Shown here piece by piece: positions 16,230 to 23,359 of a DNA stretch of 64,000 bases; the first letter of the stretch is position 1; the number at the start of each line of letters is the position of its first letter. A model generated the notes under the pieces. The model saw only the letters and a list, made by a program, of their open reading frames with translations. It did not search any database and had not been told where the DNA came from. Made by a program: the position numbers and the translations under genes. The stretch is taken from positions 4,402,001 to 4,466,000 of the forward strand of contig OZ251458.1 in NCBI GenBank assembly GCA_965242535.1, read 5' to 3'. The DNA comes from VXRD01 sp965242535 (GTDB lineage Bacteria > Latescibacterota > UBA2968).

Positions 16230-17996
16230 ATGCGAAAGCGCATCGGTCGAATTTTGGCGTGGATTGGCGGACTCGTGGTCGCGATGACCGTCTTGGCCCT
16301 TGTTATCGCGATGTTCGCCTTGCCGTCGGGCGAAGATCCAGTGCCTGACAAGGTGATTTTGACGATCGATTTGGAGCAGCGGGTCGCAGAGCATGTGCCG
16401 GATGATCCGTTTGCAAAACTGGTGGTGGCAGACGACGCGCTCGTGTTGCGCCAAGTGGTGGCGGCGTTGGAGGTGGCGGCGTCCGATGACCGCGTCGTGG
16501 GCCTGTTCGCACAAGGGGGCGTCGCGGCGATGGGCTTTGCACAGGTGCAAGAAATCCGAGACGCGATTTTGGCGTTCGAGCAAAGCGGCAAACCCGCGGC
16601 GATTTTTGCCGAGACATTTGGCGAACTCGGCTCGGGCAACGGCGGGTATTATCTCGCGACGGCATTCGATCGCATTTTTTTGCAACCCTCGGGCGAGGTG
16701 GGCTTGACCGGGTTGGCGATGGAACATCCCTTTGTCAAAGGGGCACTGGATTCGCTGGGGGTCGGCGTGCAGATGGATCATCGGCACGAGTACAAAAATG
16801 CGATGAATCTGTTCACCGAAACCGAATTTACAGACGCGCACCGCGAGGCGAGTGCGGCGCTTTTGAAGTCCATGGTGAATCAGATGGTCTTGGGCATTTC
16901 GCGCACGCGGGTCAAGACGCCCGAAGACGTGCGCGCGCTCATCAATCGCGGCCCGTTTATGGGAACGGCCGCCCGCGCCGAAGGCTTGGTGGATAGCCTC
17001 GCGTATTGGGACGAAGTGCGCGAGTTGGTCAAGAACGAGTGGGGCAAAGAGGCCGAGTTTTTGGATGTGGGAAAATACCGCAAACGCACGGACGACCCCT
17101 ACGGCGAGGGGACGACCGTGGCGTTGATCTACGGCATCGGCCCCGTGCATCGCGGCAAGAGCAGTTACGATCCGATGACCGCCTCTCCGACAATGGGCGT
17201 GCGCACGTTGACCGCGGCGTTTCGCGCAGCGGTGAAGGACGAGGATGTGCGCGCGATTTTGTTTCGCATAGACTCGCCTGGCGGGTCCTATGTGGCGTCG
17301 GATGCGATCTGGCGCGAGGTCGTCAAGGCAAAGCAGGCCGAGAAGCCGGTCGTTGTCTCGATGGGCAATGTGGCTGGATCCGGGGGTTATTTCGTGGCGA
17401 TGAACGCCGATAAGATCGTGGCGCAACCCGGCACGTTGACCGGATCCATCGGCGTGTTGGCCGGCAAGTTCGTCACCACTGAACTTTGGGAACGCTTGGG
17501 CATTACGTGGGACGATGTGCAAGAGGGAGACAACGCGCTGATCTGGGGGTCGGGCGCGGATTTTACGCCCGAGCAATGGGCGAAATTTCAGACGTGGTTG
17601 GATGCGGTGTACGCGGATTTTACGACCAAAGTGGGCGAGGGGCGCGGCATGTCGCAAGCCGATGTCCACGCGGTGGCAAAGGGCCGCGTGTGGACAGGGG
17701 AAGACGCAAAGGCGCGGGGACTGGTCGATGAATTGGGCGGGCTGAAGACCGCGATGGGCTTGGTGCGGGAGGCATTGAAATTGGAAGCCGATGCGCCGCT
17801 TCACCTCAAGGGCTTTCCGAAAGAAAAGAGCCTGATCGACATGATTTTGGAGAAGGGGTTGATCCACACCTTGAGCGCGGGGCAGGTGATGGCATTCGCC
17901 GATGAGTTGCAGCCGATTTTCCGAGTCGCGCGCCTGATCGGGCATCGGCGACAGGTTTTGGAGATGCCGCCCGTGGATGTTCGGATAGACGAATAA
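16230..17996 (+). CDS. sppA: Signal peptide peptidase SppA (67K type)
   Basis: A 588-residue membrane-bound serine protease that degrades cleaved signal peptides. One N-terminal transmembrane helix (WIGGLVVAMTVLALVIAMFAL) anchors it facing outward. Two tandem ClpP-like halves follow, as in the E. coli enzyme. The catalytic Lys is K189 (HRHEYKNAMNLF) in the first half and the catalytic Ser is S384 (GNVAGSGGYFVAMNADK) in the second, matching K209/S409 of E. coli. GTLTGSIGV follows the Ser as expected. The start ATG 16230 comes after GGGAGG. Single gene; the next gene follows after 45 bases. Confidence 0.93.
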   Translation: MRKRIGRILAWIGGLVVAMTVLALVIAMFALPSGEDPVPDKVILTIDLEQRVAEHVPDDPFAKLVVADDALVLRQVVAALEVAASDDRVVGLFAQGGVAAMGFAQVQEIRDAILAFEQSGKPAAIFAETFGELGSGNGGYYLATAFDRIFLQPSGEVGLTGLAMEHPFVKGALDSLGVGVQMDHRHEYKNAMNLFTETEFTDAHREASAALLKSMVNQMVLGISRTRVKTPEDVRALINRGPFMGTAARAEGLVDSLAYWDEVRELVKNEWGKEAEFLDVGKYRKRTDDPYGEGTTVALIYGIGPVHRGKSSYDPMTASPTMGVRTLTAAFRAAVKDEDVRAILFRIDSPGGSYVASDAIWREVVKAKQAEKPVVVSMGNVAGSGGYFVAMNADKIVAQPGTLTGSIGVLAGKFVTTELWERLGITWDDVQEGDNALIWGSGADFTPEQWAKFQTWLDAVYADFTTKVGEGRGMSQADVHAVAKGRVWTGEDAKARGLVDELGGLKTAMGLVREALKLEADAPLHLKGFPKEKSLIDMILEKGLIHTLSAGQVMAFADELQPIFRVARLIGHRRQVLEMPPVDVRIDE

Positions 17997-18041
17997 CGGT
18001 TCGCGCGGGGCGATGCTACGCCGACACAGAAAGGAGAAAGG

Positions 18042-18791
18042 ATGATCACCGCAGATTTTGAAGCGTATTTGGCCGATGATTGGTACGGGCATCCGATCAC
18101 CGTCGATGCCTTGCTCGAATGCGAGGCCGAAGCCGGGATCGACCTGGCGGTGGTGATGCCGGCGACCAAACCGGTGCCGGACAATGACGGATTGCTCGAC
18201 GAGACCGCGGGGCATCCCCGGCTCTTGCCCTGTCCACTGATGGATCCGAGGCTCGGCGATGCGGGCATTGCGGCGATGCGGGATTACGTGGATCGCGGCG
18301 CGCGGGGCATCAAGCTGATGGGCGCGATCCATCAATACAATGTGGACGATCCGATGGTCATTCCGTTTGTGGAGGCCGCGCGCGATATGGGGATCGCGGT
18401 GTCGATTCACTCCGGGCGCGACAATTGCAGCGCAGAGCGCATTGGCCGCGTGGCCGAACGAGTGCCCGATGTGCCGATCATCATGGATCACATGGGATTT
18501 CCAGATGGGTTTGACGCGGCCCTTGACGTGTGCAAGCGATGCCCCGATGTGTACTTGGGCACGACGATTTTGCGCTTTCACAAATTGTGGGCGAATAACC
18601 CGGAAGAAGCCGTGCCCCAAGAGGTGAAACGCGCCGTGGATGAACTCGGCGCGGAGCGCGTGGTGTTCGGATCCAATTTGCCGGAATACCGCCCGATTCA
18701 GGTCAAGCGGGCGATCCAACGCTTGGAACTCGGCGACGAGGCAGAAGCCCTGATCTTCGGGGAAAATTTGGGACGGATTTACGGGATGTAA
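18042..18791 (+). CDS. Amidohydrolase_2-like TIM-barrel protein lacking usual metal ligands
   Basis: A 249-residue protein with the amidohydrolase-2 fold: residues SIHSGRD and IIMDHMGFPDGF keep the mid-barrel His residues, and it ends FGENLGRIYGM like its family. The N-terminal D-x-H-x-H is replaced by TADFEAYLAD, and the C-terminal GSD is GSNLPEY, so three usual metal ligands are absent. It may bind metal differently or have lost hydrolase activity. It starts at ATG 18042 behind AAAGGAGAAAGG and is probably transcribed with sppA. Compare the normal family member at 4090. Confidence 0.75.
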   Translation: MITADFEAYLADDWYGHPITVDALLECEAEAGIDLAVVMPATKPVPDNDGLLDETAGHPRLLPCPLMDPRLGDAGIAAMRDYVDRGARGIKLMGAIHQYNVDDPMVIPFVEAARDMGIAVSIHSGRDNCSAERIGRVAERVPDVPIIMDHMGFPDGFDAALDVCKRCPDVYLGTTILRFHKLWANNPEEAVPQEVKRAVDELGAERVVFGSNLPEYRPIQVKRAIQRLELGDEAEALIFGENLGRIYGM

Positions 18792-18956
18792 AGGCGGGAG
18801 GCGAAAGGCGGGAAGACGGGAGAGGGGAGACGGGAGAGGGAAGGCGAAAGGCGGGGAGACGGGAGAGGGGAGACGGGAGAGGGGAGAAGCAAGACGGGAG
18901 ACGGGAGACGGGAGACGGGAGAGGGGAGACGGGAGACGGGAGAGGGGAGACGGGAG
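18790..18956. repeat. 7-bp purine minisatellite
   Basis: A heptamer array (GGGAGAC, GGGAGAG, GGCGGGA variants) beginning at the stop codon of the amidohydrolase-like gene. Open frames through it on both strands are artefacts. Confidence 0.85.
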
Positions 18957-19640
18957 TTTAGCCACAAAAGGCACAAAAGGCACAAAAGGCACAAGAGGGA
19001 TAAGAGGGATAAGAGGCGCGAGAGGGGGGTGACTGCGATAAGCCGTTTATCGTAGGGACAGGCCCCCGTGCCTGTCCGAAGATACAAGAGGGGAGACGGG
19101 AGAGGGAAGTTTAGCCACAAGAGGCACAAAAGGCACAAAAGGGACAAGCGGCACAAGCGGCATAAGAGGGATAAGAGGCACAAGAGGCGCGAGAGGGACA
19201 AGAGGGATAAGAGGCACAAAAGGCACAAGAGGGATAAGAGGGATAAGAGGCGCGAGAGGGGGGTGACTGCGATAAGCCGTTTATCGTAGGGACAGGCCCC
19301 CGTGCCTGTCCGAAGATACAAGAGGGGAGACGGGAGAGGGGAGAGGGAAGTTTAGCCACAAGAGGCACAAAAGGCACAAAAGGGACAAGCGGCACAAGCG
19401 GCATAAGAGGGATAAGAGGCACAAGAGGCGCGAGAGGGACAAGAGGGATAAGAGGCACAAAAGGCACAAGCGGCACAAAAGGGATAAGAGGCACAAGAGG
19501 CGCGAGAGGGACAAGAGGGACAAGAGGGATAAGAGGGATAAGAGGGACAAGAGGGATAAGAGGGATAAGAGGCGCGAGAGGGGGGTGACTGCGATAAGCC
19601 GTTCATCGTAGGGACAGGCCCCCGTGCCTGTCCGAATCGG
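18957..19640. repeat. Higher-order repeat: 9-bp minisatellite + palindrome, three tandem macro-units
   Basis: Three successive blocks (about 18957-19107, 19108-19350, 19351-19640). Each starts GTTTAGCCACAA, continues as 9-bp units AAAAGGCAC, AAGAGGCAC and GATAAGAGG, ends GGGGGGTGACTGCGATAAGCC, and carries a GGACAGGC palindrome (19056, 19290, 19612); the first two then run into a 7-bp heptamer stretch. The blocks grow in length, as expected of unequal exchange. Because the unit is 9 bp, all six frames stay open for long stretches; none looks like a gene. Confidence 0.85.
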
Positions 19641-19689
19641 GGACTCGGTGGATGTCCCGAAAATCGATTCAGTAAAGATGTGAAAATAG

Positions 19690-19732
19690 AAAACCCCCGT
19701 TTTGACGATGTTCGGTCAGGCGGGGGTTTTTT
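19690..19732. terminator. Rho-independent terminator, bidirectional
   Basis: Arms AAAACCCCCG and CGGGGGTTTT with T tails readable from both strands. It lies 26 bases beyond the stop of the formylglycine-generating enzyme gene on the minus strand. Confidence 0.8.
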
Positions 19733-19757
19733 GTATTTGGGCGTGGAGATGGATGGA

Positions 19758-20693
19758 TTAGGCGTTGCGGGCGCAGCGGAAGCCGAGGTTGCCCGTGGAA
19801 CTGTCGGGGGTGTTCGCGCTGCGGGCGGCGACGCGGTAGCGGTTGCAATACGAGTCGTGGCAGAGGTAGGACCCGCCGCGCATGCTTTTGGCCTGTCCGA
19901 TGGGCGGGCCCGTGGGATTTGTGGCCGCGCTGTCGAGGTGAAAGGTGGGGCTAAACCAGTCGCTGCACCATTCCCACACATTGCCGGAGATGTTGTAAAT
20001 GCCAAATTCGTTGGGCGGAAAAGCCGCGACGGGCGCAGTGCCGATGTAGCCGTCTGCTTTGGTATTGCGCTCGGGGAACGCGCCTTGCCAGATATTGCAC
20101 AGGTGTTTGCCATTGGGCGTGAGGTCGTCGCCCCAGGGGTAACGCGCGTGCTTTAGGCCGCCGCGCGCGGCAAATTCCCATTCGGCTTCAGTGGGCAGGC
20201 GTTTCCCGGCCCAGTTGCAATAGGCGACGGCATCGTTCCAAGAGATGTGGATCGCCGGATGGTTCCAGCGGTTTTGCACTGTTGTGCCCGGGCCTGCGGG
20301 GCTGTGCCAACAAGAGCCTTCAACGGCCCACCACCACGGCGTATCTACCACTGTTTGAGAGATGCGCGTTGCGTTTTCGGGGGATACGAAGAGGTGAAAG
20401 ACGAAAGACCAGCCAAACATTTCGGCTTCGGTTTTGTACGCGGTTGCGCGGACGAATTTGGCAAATTCGGCGTTGGTGATCGCGCAGGCGTCGAGATAGA
20501 AGGGATCGACTGTGACTTCTCGCGTCGGGCCTTCGCCGTCTTCGGGAAAGCCCTCGGCGTCGTTTGTGCCCATTAAAAAAGTGCCGCCAGACAGGCGAAC
20601 CATGCCTTTGAGGAGGAGTCGCTCCTGCGTCTCATTTTTTGTTTGCGCGATTTTTTTCGCTTGGAAGCGGTGGGTCTGCTCGCGCCGCAGCAT
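19758..20693 (-). CDS. Formylglycine-generating enzyme (sulfatase modifying factor)
   Basis: Oxidises the active-site Cys of type I sulfatases to formylglycine. It has 311 residues with the full FGE-sulfatase domain: GGTFLMGTND near residue 36, PTEAEWEFAARGG in the middle, GNVWEWCSDWF, and the C-terminal GGSYLCHDSYCNRYRVAAR. Cys278 and Cys283 have the same spacing as the catalytic copper-binding pair C336/C341 of human FGE, so this is a true generating enzyme and not just a fold relative. A Cys-type sulfatase is coded 39 kb away (59561). The start ATG 20693 is the furthest upstream; the first ~28 residues look like a non-domain extension, so a later start is possible. Confidence 0.88.
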   Translation of the reverse strand: MLRREQTHRFQAKKIAQTKNETQERLLLKGMVRLSGGTFLMGTNDAEGFPEDGEGPTREVTVDPFYLDACAITNAEFAKFVRATAYKTEAEMFGWSFVFHLFVSPENATRISQTVVDTPWWWAVEGSCWHSPAGPGTTVQNRWNHPAIHISWNDAVAYCNWAGKRLPTEAEWEFAARGGLKHARYPWGDDLTPNGKHLCNIWQGAFPERNTKADGYIGTAPVAAFPPNEFGIYNISGNVWEWCSDWFSPTFHLDSAATNPTGPPIGQAKSMRGGSYLCHDSYCNRYRVAARSANTPDSSTGNLGFRCARNA

Positions 20694-20911
20694 GGGGAGG
20701 CCATGGGGATGCTCCTGCGAATGGGTGATCGGTCAGCGTGCGAATTTAGGGCATGATACGATTTGGTGCGTTGGATGTCAAGAGGGCGGGGCCTGTCGGG
20801 AATGGGGTTGGTCGATGTCCACGCCCATCGAGAAAAAAGTCGCCGGATTCCGTCCCTCGCTTTCGCTTGAGTGACGACGGGCTGATGGCGGATTGCCGAC
20901 TGCTTTTTTGC

Positions 20912-20941
20912 TTGATTTTTGTTTGTTCATCGTTCTATATT
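20912..20941 (+). promoter_or_regulatory. Sigma-70-like promoter for bifunctional nuclease gene
   Basis: TTGATT at 20912-20917, 18-base spacer, TATATT at 20936-20941, about 50 bases before the ATG at 20995. The rest of 20694-20911 shows no gene or repeat. Confidence 0.5.
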
Positions 20942-20994
20942 AGCCTTTCATTCGCCGAGTGGGATTTGAGTTCTAATTTCGGAAGGGCGTTCGC

Positions 20995-21591
20995 ATGATA
21001 AAGATGGAAGTTGTCGCCGTGCAACTCGAACCGAATAGCAATCATCCGTTGGTTTGGCTGAAAGACAAAGGCCAGCAGGTTTTTTTGCCCATTGCGATTG
21101 GCAATTTTGAGGCGGCTGCGATTTTTATGGCGCTTTACGACGAGCCGCCGCCGCGTCCGATTACTTACGATTTGTTGCGGTCGATTATCGAGGGATTCGA
21201 CGTGCGCGTCGAGCAGGTGGCGATCAATGCGTTACAGGATGAAACTTTTTACGCCGAGATCGCGCTCGTCCGCGATGGGGAGAAGGTGTGCATCGATTCT
21301 CGGCCGAGTGACGCGCTGGCATTGGCGTTGCGCGTTGACGCGCCGATTTTTGTGGCGGACGAGGTCGTCGAGGAGGCGGGCGTGCCGGTTCAGACGCAAG
21401 ACGATCGAGATTATGTGGGAGACGATTTGGACCTCGCGGCCATAGAAGAGGACGATCCAGACCAAGTGACGGAGCGGGTTGTCGCGCTCAAGGTGCGTTT
21501 GCGGAAGGCGGTCGCACAGGAGGAGTACGAAATCGCCGCCAGGCTTCGAGACGAAATTGGGCGGCTGGAACACAGCATCCAAAAACGATAG
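20995..21591 (+). CDS. Bifunctional nuclease (BFN/DUF151) with C-terminal UVR motif
   Basis: 198 residues. Residues 1 to about 130 form the BFN (DUF151) domain: MEVVAVQLEPNSNHPLVWLKD, VFLPIAIGNFEAAAI, RPITYDLLRSIIEG, then IDSRPSDALALALR. The C-terminal 45 residues carry a UVR-like helical motif (LRKAVAQEEYEIAARLRDEI) like that of UvrB/UvrC and ClpC. Plant and bacterial relatives have RNase and DNase activity. The start ATG 20995 follows GGAAGGG. The last codons (LEHSIQKR) were copied as part of the tandem duplication downstream. Confidence 0.85.
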   Translation: MIKMEVVAVQLEPNSNHPLVWLKDKGQQVFLPIAIGNFEAAAIFMALYDEPPPRPITYDLLRSIIEGFDVRVEQVAINALQDETFYAEIALVRDGEKVCIDSRPSDALALALRVDAPIFVADEVVEEAGVPVQTQDDRDYVGDDLDLAAIEEDDPDQVTERVVALKVRLRKAVAQEEYEIAARLRDEIGRLEHSIQKR

Positions 21592-21608
21592 CATTTTGGG
21601 AGGTCGCC

Positions 21609-21932
21609 ATGACGGAAGTGATAGCGATGATAGCGGTTGGGGTTGGCATTAGCGGATTGGTCTTGAACGGCCAGCGGAATATCCGAGAGGATATCGCGCG
21701 GTTGCGTGAGGAGGTGCGGAACTCCGAGGCACGCCTCCGCGAGGAAGCGAATGCGCGATCTGAGAAAATTGAGGGTCGTCTCGAGAAAATTGAGGGTCGT
21801 CTCGGTGTGTTGGAGCTTCAGCAGGCGAAGTTGGAGGGGCTGTTGGAGGGTTTGCGGGAAGCCATATCGGGGCGGGCGATGGCGCAAAGTAAAGATGAAA
21901 AAAGGCTGGAACACAGCATCCAAAAACGATAG
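21609..21932 (+). CDS. Small membrane-anchored coiled-coil protein, copy 1
   Basis: 107 residues of unknown function. An N-terminal transmembrane segment (MTEVIAMIAVGVGISGLVLN) is followed by a long coiled coil including the repeat SEKIEGRLEKIEGRLG. Its C terminus (KRLEHSIQKR) is a copied end of the BFN gene, showing how the duplication arose. It lies 17 bases after the BFN stop with GGGAGG before the ATG, so it is probably in the same transcript. Confidence 0.6.
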   Translation: MTEVIAMIAVGVGISGLVLNGQRNIREDIARLREEVRNSEARLREEANARSEKIEGRLEKIEGRLGVLELQQAKLEGLLEGLREAISGRAMAQSKDEKRLEHSIQKR

Positions 21933-21949
21933 CATTTTGGGAGGTCGCC

Positions 21950-22231
21950 ATGACGGAAGTGATAGCGATGATAGCGGTTGGGGTTGGCATTAGCGGGTTG
22001 ATTTTGAACGGTCAGCGGAATATCCGCGAGGAGATGCGGAACTCCGAGGCGCGTCTTCGCGAGGAAGCGAATGCGCGATCTGAGAAAATTGAGGGTCGTC
22101 TCGAGAAAATTGAGGGTCGTCTCGGTGTGTTGGAGCTTCAGCAGGCGAAGTTGGAAGGGCTGTTGGAGGGGTTGCGGGAGGCCATATCGGGGCGGGCGAT
22201 GGCGCAAACTAAGGATGAAAAAAAGGCTTGA
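21950..22231 (+). CDS. Small membrane-anchored coiled-coil protein, copy 2
   Basis: 93 residues, nearly identical to copy 1 except that a block of about 9 residues (DIARLREEV) is missing near residue 28 and the C terminus is DEKKA. The 5' flank GCATTTTGGGAGGTCGCC is identical. It belongs to a tandem repeat with a period of about 341 bp. Confidence 0.6.
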   Translation: MTEVIAMIAVGVGISGLILNGQRNIREEMRNSEARLREEANARSEKIEGRLEKIEGRLGVLELQQAKLEGLLEGLREAISGRAMAQTKDEKKA

Positions 22232-22271
22232 GCACAGCGTTCACAACGATAGCATTTTTGGGGAGGTCGCC

Positions 22272-22442
22272 ATGACGGAAGTGATATTGATAACGAAAAT
22301 TGCCGTTCCAAGTATCATTATTGGCCTGCTCTTGAACGGTGAACGGCTCAGGCGTAAGGACCGAGAAAATTCTATAATGCGAATGCGGTTTGAGCAAATA
22401 GAAAGGCGTCTTGAAGCGTTGGAACGTCAACAGCGTAGTTAG
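22272..22442 (+). CDS. Small membrane-anchored protein, diverged copy 3
   Basis: 56 residues: MTEVILITKIAVPSIIIGLL, then a short charged helix (MRFEQIERRLEALERQ). The start region and ribosome site match copies 1 and 2 but the body has diverged. It ends right where a dispersed repeat begins. Confidence 0.5.
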   Translation: MTEVILITKIAVPSIIIGLLLNGERLRRKDRENSIMRMRFEQIERRLEALERQQRS

Positions 22443-22449
22443 ATTAAAT

Positions 22450-22780
22450 ACTCTGTAAATTAAATTATATTTAATTTTGATACGCACAAATCAGCACCTG
22501 CATCGCTCGCTTTTCTAAAGCGTTTGGCCCTAAAGCATCGTTGGTTGCCTTCGATGCCTTCGGCGACCTACTTTTTTTCAACAGCAAAAAAAAGTAGGCA
22601 AAAAATGCCGCTCTCATGCGCCGAGGGGCTAGCACAGCGCAAAGCGCTTTTGTAATCGCACGACATGAGACAGCCTGCAAGGTGGGTTGCAAAATGGATG
22701 TCGGTTGCGAAACGGACTTGCGCGCTGTGCGTGATGGCTTTGTTTGATGGGCTTTTGGGATGGCATGTTGGGCGATGGCT
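22450..22780. repeat. Dispersed 0.4-kb repeat, copy B (reverse orientation)
   Basis: It begins ACTCTGTAAATTAAATTA, continues with GATACGCACAAATCAGC and the CTAC/GTAG A-T-run hairpin (22567-22597), and is cut off near TGGCTTAATT. It sits inside a fourth, broken copy of the coiled-coil gene. Confidence 0.75.
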
Positions 22781-22782
22781 TA

Positions 22783-22908
22783 ATTATTGAGGGTCGTCTC
22801 GGTGTGTTGGAGCTTCAGCAGGCGAAGTTGGAGGGGCTGTTGGAGGGGTTGCGGGAAGCCATATCGGGGCGGGCGATGGCGAAAAATAAGGACAGAAAAA
22901 AGGCTTGA
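22783..22908 (+). pseudogene. 3' fragment of the coiled-coil gene, copy 4
   Basis: It encodes IEGRLGVLELQQAKLEGL...EAISGRAMAKNKDRKKA and a stop, the C-terminal 40 residues of the family at 21609, without a start. Its 5' part is replaced by the dispersed repeat. The stop codon overlaps the -35 box of the next promoter. Confidence 0.75.
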
Positions 22909-22933
22909 CAGGCTGTTTTTGTTTGCATATAAT
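22905..22933 (+). promoter_or_regulatory. Consensus sigma-70 promoter
   Basis: TTGACA (22905-22910), 17-base spacer, TATAAT (22928-22933): a perfect consensus on both boxes and spacing. Transcription would start near 22940 and leave a leader of about 420 bases before the giant secreted protein. I see no known riboswitch in that leader, no gene, and only weak hairpins. Confidence 0.8.
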
Positions 22934-23359
22934 TAGCCCATTGTCTTTACGAATGTCAGCAGATAGCAGAAATTTTGCTGATTACACGCCAAACAGAAGG
23001 GTTTTGGTTTTTCCTACACGCATTCTCTTGTCGCACTTTAGATCGAGAGATTGGGATGTGTTGGGCTGTTTTGGAAGGAGGTTATCAAGGTAAAATGTGA
23101 ATTTATCGTTGTTCGTAACCCGTTGTTTTGTAAGGAAATTTAGTGAAAACAAAAAATAAATGCTTTGAAGGGAGGGATATTATTGGTGTATGAGCGGTTT
23201 TTCTCCGTTGCTTCACAAAGGTTGCGACCCTCACCCTTTTTGGGTTTTGATCTTGGCAGACGTGAAGAAAGCGCGAGAAATTTTGTTTTGCTGTGCATTT
23301 AATTCGTCCGTAGTAATCGTTTGTCGTTTTGTTTATCTCCTAATTCAAGGAGGTCGATA

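Noticed and set aside
16185..18992. Minus-strand open frame of 935 codons opposite sppA and the amidohydrolase
   Set aside because: Same compositional artefact; its 5' part is minisatellite translation and it recognises no family.
18779..19550. Leu/Ser/Pro-rich and Lys/His/Arg-rich frames in the minisatellite block
   Set aside because: The 9-bp unit keeps all frames open (HKRHKR, SYPSCP and so on); no start signals and no family.
18957..19640. Three macro-repeats considered as a CRISPR array or replication origin iterons
   Set aside because: No unique spacers of even length, no cas genes, and no dnaA or rep gene nearby.
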